DNA of 64,000 nt, taken from positions 124,001 through 188,000 of the forward strand of contig NZ_CABVQK010000007.1 of NCBI RefSeq assembly GCF_902499335.1. Reading direction: 5' to 3'. Below the pieces are notes generated by a model. The model was not told where the DNA came from. It searched no databases and worked only from the letters and a program-made list of their open reading frames with translations. The position numbers were made by a program, and so were the translations under genes. Each line of letters opens with the position of its first letter. The stretch's first letter is position 1. Below are positions 46,215-56,179 of the stretch, piece by piece. This DNA is from Burkholderia lata (GTDB lineage Bacteria > Pseudomonadota > Gammaproteobacteria > Burkholderiales > Burkholderiaceae).

Positions 46215-46463
46215 TCAGTGATGGTGCCAGCCGCCGCGTCCTCCGAAGCCGAAATTGAGCGAAACCGCCGGTCCCCAATAGCCGCCCCACGCGGGCGCAT
46301 AGGCAGGTGCCGGATAGTAATAGGCGGGGCCGGGATCGACGTAGACGGGGGCAGGCTGCACCGGGGCTGCCGTGTAATAGCCGCCAGGATAGTAGCCGTA
46401 CGGGTAGTAGCAGCCGGCGAGCGTCACGCAGGCGAGCGCCGCGGCGACGAGGGTCCTGTTCAT
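46215..46463 (-). CDS. Small Tyr/Pro/Gly-rich lipoprotein
   Basis: The 82-residue product has a signal with lipobox L-A-G-C (Cys18), then a Tyr/Pro/Gly/Ala-rich mature part with repeated Y-Y-P, Y-Y-T and A-P-A-Y patterns, ending G-W-H-H-H. It is likely an envelope lipoprotein with an unstructured, glycine- and tyrosine-rich region. No family is recognised. The minus-strand leader carries a purine-rich stretch (GGAGAGA) before ATG. Confidence 0.7.
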   Translation of the reverse strand: MNRTLVAAALACVTLAGCYYPYGYYPGGYYTAAPVQPAPVYVDPGPAYYYPAPAYAPAWGGYWGPAVSLNFGFGGRGGWHHH

Positions 46464-46591
46464 GATGTCTCTCCGGCGGAGCCGGCAATCGGCAGATGCT
46501 TAAGCTTAGGCCGCGCGCCGATGACACGGTGTGCAAAACGGTAACGGATCATTTCCGCACCGGCTGCCGGCCACGTTGCGGCGCCGCATGC

Positions 46592-46624
46592 GAAAACGGC
46601 GCTTCCGCACCGCGGAAACGCCGT
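46592..46624 (-). terminator. Terminator after the glycine-zipper lipoprotein gene
   Basis: On the minus strand a 13-bp stem with one G-T pair (46612-46624 and 46596-46608) and a 3-nt loop is followed by TTTTC, 31 bp after the stop. The short T-run makes strength uncertain. Confidence 0.65.
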
Positions 46625-46654
46625 CTGGCTGACCATCGCGGCGCGCTGCGCCGC

Positions 46655-46867
46655 TTACTTGCCGACCTGGTTACCGATGATGCCGCCGGCCGCTGCGCCG
46701 CCCAGCGTCGACAGCGCACTGCCGCCGATTGCCGCGCCGGCGACGCCGCCGACACCCGCACCGATTGCCGTGTCGCGCTGGCGTCTCGTCATCGAGTCAC
46801 AGGCCGACAGGCTGGCCACGGTCGCGACGAGCAGCGCGCATATCCCAATACGCCGTATCGAATTCAT
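46655..46867 (-). CDS. Glycine-zipper lipoprotein (OsmB-like)
   Basis: The 70-residue product has a signal peptide with lipobox S-L-S-A-C (Cys23) followed by D-S-M-T-R-R-Q-R-D-T. A glycine-zipper membrane-spanning stretch follows (G-A-G-V-G-G-V-A-G-A-A-I-G-G and G-G-A-A-A-G-G-I-I-G-N-Q-V-G). This is the layout of OsmB/YMGG-type small envelope proteins linked to stress. ATG 46867 has AAGGA upstream. Confidence 0.8.
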   Translation of the reverse strand: MNSIRRIGICALLVATVASLSACDSMTRRQRDTAIGAGVGGVAGAAIGGSALSTLGGAAAGGIIGNQVGK

Positions 46868-47042
46868 GATCGTTGTCCTTGCGGTTGTGAACGGAGGACA
46901 CGCGACCGGCCGGCGGCCGCGCATGAACCCAATCTACGCGCCGTCCCCCGGCGCTGCTGTAAGGACTTGTTAAGGCTCTCGCGGTTTCGTAATGAATTGT
47001 TTCCGGTGGTTTACCCGTGCACCGGCAGGCACGCGACATGCG

Positions 47043-47068
47043 CAAAAAAGCCCGCTCGAAAGCGGGCT
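47043..47068 (-). terminator. Intrinsic terminator of thiC
   Basis: On the minus strand AGCCCGCT-TTCG-AGCGGGCT (47068-47049) is followed by a run of T (A-run 47044-47049). The UUCG-type tetraloop makes it very stable. Confidence 0.9.
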
Positions 47069-47117
47069 TCGTGCATCGCGAGGTGATCCGGTGCGGATCA
47101 CCGGATCGCGTGTTCGC

Positions 47118-49285
<2,168 letters not shown>

Positions 49286-49295
49286 AGCAGCGCAC

Positions 49296-49324
49296 ACGAT
49301 ACACTGGCTTGGCGGCGGTTTCAA
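49296..49324 (-). promoter_or_regulatory. Promoter of thiC riboswitch transcript
   Basis: On the minus strand TTGAAA (49324-49319) and TATCGT (49301-49296) are separated by exactly 17 bp, just upstream of the riboswitch. Transcription would start near 49289. Outside this promoter, the riboswitch and the thiC leader (49050-49189), the gap from 49050 to 49559 shows no gene. Confidence 0.6.
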
Positions 49325-49559
49325 CCGGGAGAGGATCGGCTGCCCCGGTGCGGCCGCAGCATGGCGGGCGGTGCGATGGCCCGTCGAAATGGCAGCGCGT
49401 GTCGCCGCCGCATGGCCCCACGGCTTGGCCGGCAGCGGCGGAGCGGTGCAGCATGACGCGCTTTCGCGCAACTTCAAAAAAATATTTCGCAGCGGCTGTC
49501 ATTTCCCGCGACGTCGTCCGTCTATTCGGCTCCTTAAACCCATGTTTTGGAGAGATGTC

Positions 49560-49868
49560 ATGAAAAAAGTACTGATTGCCGCCTGCGTCGCCGCTTTTGC
49601 CACGATCGCCACGGGCGCGTATGCGCAGAACGACGCGATGTCGCAGCCAGGTTCGTCGATGTCGAAGGACGCGATGGGCCACGACGCGATGGCCAAGGAT
49701 GCGATGGGCCATGACGCGATGAAGAAGGACGGCATGAAGAAGCATGCGATGAAGAAAGACGCGATGAAGAAGGACGCGATGAAGAAGGACGCGATGAAGA
49801 AGGACGCGATGGGGCACGACGCGATGGGCAAACCGTCGTCGGGCGACAAGATGGCGCCGTCGAACTGA
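49560..49868 (+). CDS. Pentapeptide MxKDx repeat protein
   Basis: The 102-residue secreted protein has a signal peptide (M-K-K-V-L-I-A-A-C-V-A-A-F, cleavage probably after A-Y-A) and a mature part built from repeated five-residue units of the type M-K-K-D-A and M-G-H-D-A. This is the MXKDX repeat family seen in proteobacteria, of unknown function, possibly metal-binding given the Met, His, Asp and Lys content. ATG 49560 has GGAGAG before it. The DNA repeats are 15 bp long (49746-49820), so the number of repeats could change by slippage. It is followed by a cytochrome/molybdopterin gene pair. Confidence 0.85.
   Translation: MKKVLIAACVAAFATIATGAYAQNDAMSQPGSSMSKDAMGHDAMAKDAMGHDAMKKDGMKKHAMKKDAMKKDAMKKDAMKKDAMGHDAMGKPSSGDKMAPSN
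49746..49820 (+). repeat. 15-bp tandem repeats inside the MxKDx gene
   Basis: Five near-identical 15-bp units (GCGATGAAGAAGGAC form) run 49746-49820. The third and fourth are identical, and the fifth changes to GGGGCACGAC. Each encodes five residues, so unit gain or loss keeps the frame. Confidence 0.85.
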
Positions 49869-49960
49869 CGGAAGGCAGGCGCGGCGCGGCCGGCACGTGC
49901 GTCGCACGACGGCCGCCCGCCCGCATCGGGTCCCATCGACTCATTCCGGGAGTCTTCATC

Positions 49961-50593
49961 ATGCAAACCGTTCCCGCTACCGGGCGCGCGGCCGCCACGC
50001 CGCCCGCGCGCCCGATCCATCCGTTGTGGGTGCGTGCGAGCCATTGGCTCAACGCACTCGCGGCGATCCTGATGGTGCTGTCCGGCTGGCGCATCTACGA
50101 CGCGTCGCCAATCTATCCGCCGTTCGTGTTTCCGCACGGCATCACGCTGGGCGGCTGGCTCGGCGGCGCGCTGCAATGGCATTTCGCGGCAATGTGGCTG
50201 CTGGTCGGCAACGGGCTGTTCTACCTCGCGATGTCGATCGCGACGGGGCGCCTCGCGCGCAAGATGCTGCCCGTCACGCCGGCGTCGATCTGGCGCGACA
50301 TCCGTGCCGCACTGGGCGGGCGGCTGTCGCACGACGACCTGAGCGTCTACAACGCGGTGCAGCGTGCCGCGTACCTGACCGCGATCGTCGATCTCGTCGT
50401 GCTGGTGCTGTCGGGGCTCACGATCTGGAAATCCGTGCAATTCCCGCTGCTGCGCGAATTGTTCGGCGGCTACGACAACGCGCGTGTCGTGCACTTTTGG
50501 GCGATGTCGCTGCTCGTCGCATTCGTCGTCGTTCACGTCGCGATGGCGCTGCTGGTGCCGCGCTCGCTGCTCGCGATGCTGCGCGGGCGCTGA
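49961..50593 (+). CDS. Cytochrome b subunit (b561/b6-like), partner of the molybdopterin protein
   Basis: The 210-residue protein has about four membrane helices (near 38-58, 68-90, 135-158 and 175-203). Histidines at helix edges are suited to bind heme (R-A-S-H-W-L-N, L-Q-W-H-F-A-A-M-W, V-V-H-F-W-A-M, V-V-V-H-V-A-M). It would pass electrons between the quinone pool and the periplasmic molybdopterin oxidoreductase encoded 30 bp downstream, as in YedYZ/MsrPQ-like pairs. It starts with a Pro/Ala-rich segment. ATG 49961 is the first before the first helix, and an MxKDx gene lies upstream. Confidence 0.8.
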   Translation: MQTVPATGRAAATPPARPIHPLWVRASHWLNALAAILMVLSGWRIYDASPIYPPFVFPHGITLGGWLGGALQWHFAAMWLLVGNGLFYLAMSIATGRLARKMLPVTPASIWRDIRAALGGRLSHDDLSVYNAVQRAAYLTAIVDLVVLVLSGLTIWKSVQFPLLRELFGGYDNARVVHFWAMSLLVAFVVVHVAMALLVPRSLLAMLRGR

Positions 50594-50622
50594 CCCGTCA
50601 ACTTCGGGTGAAGGAAATCATC

Positions 50623-51411
50623 ATGTCGGAATCCGAATACAAGCGCGACGGTTCGCGCTGGACGCTCGACCGGAAGTCGCTCGAACTCGACGTGCGCCGC
50701 GAGCTCGAGATGCCGTCGCGGCGGCTGTTCAACCGGCGCGTGCTGACGCTCGGCGGCCTGACGATGCTGACCGGCTGCACGCTGAAGGACGACGCGTCGG
50801 TCAACACGTTCCTCGAGACAGTGTCGCGCATGAACGACCGCGTGCAGGCGTGGCTGTTCAGCGGCGAGCGGCTCGCGCCGACCTACACCGAAGCCGACAT
50901 CACGCGACCGTTCCCGTTCAACGCGTACTACGGGATCGACGACGTGCCGCACGTCGATGCGTCGACGTATCGGCTCGTGCTGTCCGGCCGCGTGACGGGC
51001 AAGCGCGTGTGGACGCTCGATGAACTGTATGCGCTGCCGCATGCGGAACAGATCACGCGGCATATCTGCGTGGAAGGGTGGAGCGCGATCGGCCGCTGGG
51101 GCGGCACGCCGTTCGGCGCGTTTCTCGCACGCGCCGGTGCCGATACACGGGCGAAATACGTCGGCTTCAAGTGCGCGGACGATTACTACGAGAGCATCGA
51201 CATGCCGACCGCGCTGCATCCGCAGACGCTGCTCGCGTTCGACTACGACGGCCATCGGTTGCCGCCGGAATTCGGCTTCCCGATGAAGCTGCGGATGCCG
51301 ACCAAGCTCGGCTACAAGAACCCGAAGCACATCATGGAGATCTTCGTGACCGATACGTTTCCGGGTGGCTACTGGGTCGACCAGGGGTACAACTGGTTCG
51401 GCGGATCGTGA
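50623..51411 (+). CDS. Periplasmic sulfite-oxidase-like molybdopterin oxidoreductase
   Basis: The 262-residue protein belongs to the sulfite oxidase/YedY molybdopterin fold. The likely molybdenum-binding cysteine is in H-I-C-V-E-G-W-S-A-I-G-R-W-G-G, and conserved P-M-K-L-R-M-P-T-K-L-G-Y-K-N-P-K-H follows. An N-terminal segment R-R-L-F-N-R-R-V-L-T-L-G-G-L-T-M-L-T-G-C is a Tat-type signal with a lipobox-like cysteine. ATG 50623 has AAGGAA nine bases upstream, and an in-frame region upstream has no similarity. It should work with the membrane cytochrome b encoded just before. Candidate roles include reducing oxidised methionine; the substrate is unknown. Confidence 0.82.
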   Translation: MSESEYKRDGSRWTLDRKSLELDVRRELEMPSRRLFNRRVLTLGGLTMLTGCTLKDDASVNTFLETVSRMNDRVQAWLFSGERLAPTYTEADITRPFPFNAYYGIDDVPHVDASTYRLVLSGRVTGKRVWTLDELYALPHAEQITRHICVEGWSAIGRWGGTPFGAFLARAGADTRAKYVGFKCADDYYESIDMPTALHPQTLLAFDYDGHRLPPEFGFPMKLRMPTKLGYKNPKHIMEIFVTDTFPGGYWVDQGYNWFGGS

Positions 51412-51484
51412 GCGGTAGCGGTGCGTGGCATGCGGTGGCGGCGCATGCGCGTGCCGCGATGCGCCGGCTATCGCGGGTGACGCA

Positions 51485-51766
51485 TCACGCGGATTCGCGT
51501 ACCTGGAGATCGACGCGCAGGCCGACGGCCGCCGCCATGTTCACGAGCGCGTCGAGCCCGAACAGGTTGATCTTGCCCCGCATCAGGTCGGAGACGCGCG
51601 GCTGCGTGACCCCCAGCTGTTTTGCGGCCTGGGCCTGGCTGAGTTCGAGCTGCGCGATGCGCTGCTTGAGCGCGATCATCAGTTCGGATCGCAGCTTCAT
51701 GTTCTCGGCTTCGGCCGGCTGGCCCTCGATTGCGTCCCAGACGCTTGAATAACGTTCGTTGGTCAT
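51485..51766 (-). CDS. HigA-like helix-turn-helix antitoxin
   Basis: The 93-residue protein has an XRE-type DNA-binding domain (L-K-Q-R-I-A-Q-L-E-L-S-Q-A-Q-A-A-K-Q-L-G-V and P-R-V-S-D-L-M-R-G-K). Its start overlaps the upstream toxin gene by 4 bp (ATGA at 51763-51766), the toxin-first order of HigBA systems. It would bind and neutralise the toxin and repress the operon at the palindrome 52111-52126. The remainder shows L-V-N-M-A-A-A-V-G-L-R-V-D-L, the family tail. Confidence 0.85.
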   Translation of the reverse strand: MTNERYSSVWDAIEGQPAEAENMKLRSELMIALKQRIAQLELSQAQAAKQLGVTQPRVSDLMRGKINLFGLDALVNMAAAVGLRVDLQVRESA

Positions 51767-52155
51767 CGTTTCCTCTCCATCGTCAGCGCGCGATAGCGCC
51801 GGGCGGCCAGTTCGATATCGGCCCTGGTCGTGCGCGCCGATTGCTTCCGGAAGCAGTGCAGCACGTAGACGGCGTCGGCGAATGTCGCGACGTAAATGAT
51901 CCGGAACGCACCGCTCGCATCGCGCAGGCGAATTTCCCGCACGCCGACGCCGACGGTGCGCATCGGCTTCCAGTCGTCGGGTGCCAGGCCGCGTTGCACC
52001 TGGTCGATCTGGTGGCCGGCTTCGCGTCGCGCGGGCAGCGGGAAGCTGCGAAGATCGTCCAGCGCGCTGCCGACGAAAACAACGGGCTTCGGCGAAAGAA
52101 TGGTTGGATTATACAAAATTTTGTATGGAAAGTGCGGATGTCGAAGGAAGGTCAC
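51763..52155 (-). CDS. HigB/RelE-like toxin (phage Gp49-like); exact start uncertain
   Basis: The frame encodes P-V-V-F-V-G-S-A-L-D-D-L-R-S-F-P then R-R-E-A-G-H-Q-I-D-Q-V-Q-R-G-L and G-A-F-R-I-I-Y-V-A-T-F-A-D-A-V-Y-V-L-H-C-F, the Gp49/HigB-like RelE-fold mRNA-cleaving toxin family. The coordinates give the whole open frame from an ATG at 52155. However, a TATAAT box (52113-52108 on the minus strand) and a 16-bp palindrome lie inside this frame. The true start is therefore probably after them, near the ATT codon at 52101 or in the S-P-K-P segment, and no canonical start codon is found there. The toxin acts in the cytoplasm with the antitoxin overlapping its end. Confidence 0.78.
   Translation of the reverse strand: MTFLRHPHFPYKILYNPTILSPKPVVFVGSALDDLRSFPLPARREAGHQIDQVQRGLAPDDWKPMRTVGVGVREIRLRDASGAFRIIYVATFADAVYVLHCFRKQSARTTRADIELAARRYRALTMERKR
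52108..52126 (-). promoter_or_regulatory. -10 box plus operator palindrome of the toxin-antitoxin operon
   Basis: ATACAAAATTTTGTAT (52111-52126) is a perfect 16-bp palindrome, and the minus-strand -10 hexamer TATAAT (52113-52108) overlaps its edge. This matches autoregulation by the antitoxin-toxin complex. It explains why the open frame must begin after this point. Confidence 0.7.
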
Positions 52156-52425
52156 GCAGGGCAGGAGATGCGTGAGCGAACCGTCACGATAAGGGGGGAG
52201 CGCTGGCCGGCGTGCAGGACTGGCCGTTCGGCCGATGCCTGGTTCGATCGCGACGGATTGCCGTGGATGGCGGGCGGAGCCGGCGCCGTCAACGCAGGCG
52301 CGCGGCGTATCCGGCCCCCGATTTCACGCGCCCGCCGGCCGGAAAATGTCGCGCGGAAACATCATTCGTGATCCTTTCAGACAGGTCTGACGATGCTTTC
52401 GAATCCTTGATGCCATAATGCCGAG
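52156..52425. other. Intergenic region without a gene
   Basis: The 465-bp gap 52156-52620 holds no convincing CDS. It contains the small palindrome CAGACAGGTCTG (52378-52389) and the terminator-like hairpin listed at 52426-52460. Short frames on both strands have Arg-rich, unlikely products. The promoter of the DMT gene should be here, but no good -35/-10 pair was identified. Confidence 0.5.
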
Positions 52426-52460
52426 CGTGCGCAGCCGAAACGGTTGCGCGCGTTTTTTTT
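52426..52460 (+). terminator. Terminator-like hairpin upstream of the DMT transporter gene
   Basis: A 12-bp stem with two G-T pairs (52426-52437 and 52441-52452, loop AAA) is followed by eight T. It lies about 160 bp before the DMT start, and no plus-strand gene precedes it. It may be an attenuator in the leader, or the end of an unannotated short RNA. Confidence 0.6.
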
Positions 52461-52620
52461 GCCCCTCTGCCGCCGCTTGCCGGTTCTCTTTCGTCGCCGT
52501 TCGCACTGCCATGTCGTTCCGCACGTTCGCTCTGCCTTCCCGGTCCCGCCAGGGCCGTTTGCCGGCATCGCCGGCGTCTTTCAGCGGAGCACGCGGCGTG
52601 ACGTGCGGGCAGGCTGCGCA

Positions 52621-53865
52621 ATGACGCCGCTCGACCGTCTCCTCGATTTCTTCGCCCGCTTCTCGTTCCGGATCCGCCTGCCGCAAAGCCGCGGCGGCCG
52701 CGTGGCGCTGGCGCTCGTCTTCATCTATTTCGTCTGGGGTTCGACCTACAGCGGCCTGCACTTCGCGCTGCAGTCGTTCCCGCCGCTGCTGCTGTCGGGG
52801 TTGCGCAACCTGCTCGGCGGGATCGGCCTGTTCATCTTCGCGCTGCGGCGCAAGCCCGAATGGCCGACGCTGCTCGAAATCCGCAATGCGGGGATCGTCG
52901 GCACGATGCTCGTCGCGCTGTCGTCCGGCACGATCGCGCTCGGGATCAGCTCGGTCAGCAGCGGCTCGGCCGCGGTGATGGTGGCCACGGTGCCGCTGTT
53001 CGCGACCGTGATCGCGGCGGTCGCCGGGCGGCCGGTCACGAAAGGCGAGTGGGGCGCCGTCGCGCTCGGGATGGTCGGCATCGTCGTGCTGAACTCGGGC
53101 GGCGCGGCCGCGCAGAATTCGGCGCTCGGCACGATCTGCGTGCTGGCCGGCGCACTGTTCTGGGCCGGCGGCGCGCATCTCGCGACGCGGCTCAAGCTGC
53201 CGTCCGACCTGTTCCTGTCCACGTCGCTGCAGATCGGCCTCGGCGGCATGATCTCGACGCTCGTTGCCTGGCTGATCGGCGAGCGCATCGAGCACGTGAT
53301 GGTGGGGCCGGTGTTCGCGTTCCTGTACCTGATGGTGTTCTGCACGATGGCCGCGTACGTCGCGTACGGCTACCTGATCCGCCACACGAGCCCGATCATC
53401 GCGAGCAGCTGCATGTACGTGAACCCGATCGTCGCGGTCGCGCTCGGTGCGCTGCTGCTCGGCGAGCCGGTGACGATGGCGACCGTGGTCGCGACCGTCG
53501 CGATCCTCGGCAGCGTCGGGCTGTCGTTCGTGTTCGATCCGGCGCGCCGGCCCGCGGCGCGTGCGGCAGCCGCCAGTTCGGCGGCCGCGGCAGCCGCGTC
53601 GACGGCGGAGGCTGTATCGACCCCCGAGCAGATCGAGATGCCGGATGCGGCGCCGATCCTCGCGCCTTCCGCCGTTCCGCTGGCGGTGCCGACGCCGGCT
53701 GCCGTGATGGATCCTGCCGCGGTCGTTGATCCGGCGCCGGCGTTCGCCATGCCGCCCATCGCTGAACCGGCACCCGCGTTCGCTACGCCGCCCATCGTTG
53801 AACCGGCCCCCGCGTTTGCCCCGCCACCCGTCGCCGGACCGGCCGCGCCCCGCGCCGAAACGTGA
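52621..53865 (+). CDS. DMT-superfamily transporter (EamA) with repeat-containing C-terminal tail
   Basis: The 414-residue protein has ten membrane helices in two EamA repeats (I-Y-F-V-W-G-S-T-Y-S-G-L-H-F; S-S-C-M-Y-V-N-P-I-V-A-V-A-L-G). They are preceded by a basic start. Beyond residue 310 a roughly 100-residue Ala/Pro-rich tail is added, with three copies of a 12-residue unit of the type P-A-P-A-F-A-x-P-P-I-x-E. The tail is not expected in this family, which usually ends at about 310 residues. ATG 52621 follows a stretch with no similarity. The substrate is unknown. Confidence 0.82.
   Translation: MTPLDRLLDFFARFSFRIRLPQSRGGRVALALVFIYFVWGSTYSGLHFALQSFPPLLLSGLRNLLGGIGLFIFALRRKPEWPTLLEIRNAGIVGTMLVALSSGTIALGISSVSSGSAAVMVATVPLFATVIAAVAGRPVTKGEWGAVALGMVGIVVLNSGGAAAQNSALGTICVLAGALFWAGGAHLATRLKLPSDLFLSTSLQIGLGGMISTLVAWLIGERIEHVMVGPVFAFLYLMVFCTMAAYVAYGYLIRHTSPIIASSCMYVNPIVAVALGALLLGEPVTMATVVATVAILGSVGLSFVFDPARRPAARAAAASSAAAAAASTAEAVSTPEQIEMPDAAPILAPSAVPLAVPTPAAVMDPAAVVDPAPAFAMPPIAEPAPAFATPPIVEPAPAFAPPPVAGPAAPRAET
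53731..53838 (+). repeat. Three 36-bp tandem repeats in the DMT gene tail
   Basis: Units run 53731-53766, 53767-53802 and 53803-53838, keep the reading frame and encode the 12-residue PAPAF-type repeats. Differences among units are mainly at third codon positions, which suggests they are coding and under selection. Confidence 0.85.
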
Positions 53866-53886
53866 CGCGGCCGTGGCCGGTCGCGC

Positions 53887-55086
53887 TCAGTTGCGCCGGC
53901 CGCCGCGATGGTGGAACCAGGCCCCGAGCGCGGTGAACACCAGCCCGGTTGCGCACATCCCGATCCAGCCGAACGCGTGCCATGCGGCGACGCCGGCCGA
54001 CGAGCCGAGTGCGCCGCCGATGAAATAGCACACCATGTACACCGTGTTGACGCGGCTGCGTGCCTCGGGTTTCAGCGCATAGATGCGCGACTGGTTCGAG
54101 ATCTGCGCGGCCTGCACGCCGACGTCCAGCACGATCACGCCGATCACGAGCCCGACGAGGCTCGAGCCCGACAGCGCGAAGATCACGAACGACAGCGCGA
54201 GCAGCGCAATCGCGAGCGAGATGATCGCGCGCGGGCCGCGCTTGTCCGCGAAGCGGCCCGCATACGGTGCCGCGAGCGCGCCCGCCGCACCGACGATCCC
54301 GAACAGGCCGGCCGCCTGCGGGCCGAGATGGAACGGCGCGCCGGCGAGCAGCAGCGTGAGCACGGGCCAGAACGCGCTGAATGCCGCGAACAGCGCGGCG
54401 CCCGTCAGCGATGCCTCGCGCAGCCCGCGCAATTCGACCGCCAGATGCCACATCGAGCCGAGCAGCTTGCCGTATGACAGCGTCGACGTCGGCGAACTGC
54501 GCGGCAGCCGCAGCACGATCACGGCGGCGAGCGCGACGAGCGCCGCGACCGACGCGGCGAACACCGCGCGCCAGCCGAAATACTCGGCGACGAAGCCGGC
54601 GGCCGTTCGCGCGAGCAGGATGCCGAGCAGCAGGCCGCTCATCACGGTGCCGACCGCATGCCCGCGTTCGGCCGGCGGCGCGATCTCGGCGGCGAACGGC
54701 ACGGCCTGTTGCGCGATGGTCGCGAGTACGCCGATCGCGAGGCTCGCGACGGCGAGCACGGCCAGCGACGGCGCGGTGGCCGCGACGATCAGCGCGACCG
54801 ACAGGCCGGCGATCTGCATCAGGATCAGCCCGCGGCGGTCGAAGCGGTCGCCGAGCGGCGCGAGCAGGAACATGCCGGCCGCATAGCCGAGCTGCGTCGC
54901 GGTCGGTACCGCGCCGATCCACGAAGCGCCGTCGGGAAACGCCGAGCGGAAGCTGTCGAGCAGCGGCTGGTTGTAATAGATGTTCGCGACGGACACGCCC
55001 GCGATCGTCGCGAGCAGCAACAGCAGGCTGCGCGAATAGTGAGGCGAGGCGGCGTCGGTCGGACGGTCGGTGGAGGCGGTGGACAT
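53887..55086 (-). CDS. Major facilitator superfamily transporter (YgaY/drug exporter-like)
   Basis: The 399-residue protein has 12 hydrophobic segments. It shows the family marker G-Y-A-A-G-M-F-L-L-A-P-L-G-D-R-F-D-R-R between helices 2 and 3, and the second-half segment A-P-Y-A-G-R-F-A-D-K-R-G-P-R. It begins after a short soluble stretch (S-T-A-S-T-D-R-P-T-D-A). ATG 55086 was chosen by the first membrane helix; the frame remains open to 55176 but that part is not membrane-like. The substrate is unknown. It converges with the DMT gene. Confidence 0.8.
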   Translation of the reverse strand: MSTASTDRPTDAASPHYSRSLLLLLATIAGVSVANIYYNQPLLDSFRSAFPDGASWIGAVPTATQLGYAAGMFLLAPLGDRFDRRGLILMQIAGLSVALIVAATAPSLAVLAVASLAIGVLATIAQQAVPFAAEIAPPAERGHAVGTVMSGLLLGILLARTAAGFVAEYFGWRAVFAASVAALVALAAVIVLRLPRSSPTSTLSYGKLLGSMWHLAVELRGLREASLTGAALFAAFSAFWPVLTLLLAGAPFHLGPQAAGLFGIVGAAGALAAPYAGRFADKRGPRAIISLAIALLALSFVIFALSGSSLVGLVIGVIVLDVGVQAAQISNQSRIYALKPEARSRVNTVYMVCYFIGGALGSSAGVAAWHAFGWIGMCATGLVFTALGAWFHHRGGRRN

Positions 55087-55270
55087 GGCTGCGCGGACGG
55101 AAGTGGGGCGGCGCGGCGCGCGGCGCACGCATCGGGTGCGCAGGCGGGCGGGGTGCCGGTCGAGGCTGCCGATCATACCGGAGCGACGTGAATCCTGCCG
55201 GACGGGGGCAAATCGGCCAAACCGGCATAACCGGCCGGCCGCTGCCCGTCATCGTGCGTGCTTCAACCCG

Positions 55271-56095
55271 TCAGTCGACCAGTTCGCCCGTCGGTTCATA
55301 AAACGGATAAGGCCCGGCACCTTCATCGATATACACGTGATGCGACGTCATCCCCTCATCGGGCACATAGCGATGCACCGCGAACGCCGGCGGTTCGAGC
55401 CGGAATGCGGAGGGTGCATCGGTCCGCAGGTCGAATGCGACCTGATGCGCGGGCGACGGCACCGCGGCTGCGAGCGTGCCGCCGAAGCGCGTGAACATCG
55501 TGCGATGCACGTGACCGCACAGCACGCGCTCGACGTTCGGATGGCCGCGCAGCAGCGCATCGAGTTTCGCGGAAGCGGCGGGCGTGAGGCGCAGCTTGTC
55601 CATGTGGCCGATGCCCGCCGCGAACGGCGGGTGATGCAGCGCGACGATCACGGGCCGGTCGCGCGCGGCGTCGAGCTGCGCGGCGAGCCACGCGAGCCGT
55701 GCATCGCACAGGTCACCGTAGCTGGCACCGGGTACCTGCGAATCGAGCGCCAGCACGCGCACCGCGCCGACGTCGAGCGCGTACTGCACGAATTCACCCT
55801 CCTGCAGCTCCGCGCGGTCGGCGAACGCGCGGCGCAACCCGGCGCGGTCGTCGTGATTGCCGATCATCAGGTAGTACGGAATCTCGAGCGCTGCGAGCAG
55901 CCCGCGCAGGTTGCCGTACTCTTCATCGTGGCCGAAGTCGGTCAGGTCGCCGGTGACGAGCACCGCGTCGGGGCGCGGCACGAGTGCGTTCAGTTTTTCG
56001 ATGCAGCGCGTGAGCGCGGCCGCGGTGTCGACGCGCCGGTACGCGAGCTGTCCCGGACGCTTGATGTGGAGATCGCTGATTTGAGCAAGCAGCAT
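55271..56095 (-). CDS. GpdQ-like metallophosphodiesterase
   Basis: The 274-residue enzyme has the calcineurin-like metallophosphoesterase motifs Asp8-x-His10 (Q-I-S-D-L-H), Asp50 (V-T-G-D), Asn80-His81 (I-G-N-H-D-D), His154/His155 (A-L-H-H-P-P) and His195, His197 (C-G-H-V-H). Those positions nearly coincide with the metal ligands of Enterobacter GpdQ, which hydrolyses glycerophosphodiesters, and its homologues. ATG 56095 has GAGGAA upstream. It is the last gene of the LacI-phnS-phnU-phnV-phnT operon, so imported phosphodiester or phosphonate esters would be cleaved by it. Confidence 0.82.
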   Translation of the reverse strand: MLLAQISDLHIKRPGQLAYRRVDTAAALTRCIEKLNALVPRPDAVLVTGDLTDFGHDEEYGNLRGLLAALEIPYYLMIGNHDDRAGLRRAFADRAELQEGEFVQYALDVGAVRVLALDSQVPGASYGDLCDARLAWLAAQLDAARDRPVIVALHHPPFAAGIGHMDKLRLTPAASAKLDALLRGHPNVERVLCGHVHRTMFTRFGGTLAAAVPSPAHQVAFDLRTDAPSAFRLEPPAFAVHRYVPDEGMTSHHVYIDEGAGPYPFYEPTGELVD

Positions 56096-56179
56096 CGTCG
56101 TTCCTCGGAATTGTCTGATTGTTGTCGCGGCGTCGTGCGCCGCGGTGGGGTGCTGCATGAATAATGCCGGAATGACGGA

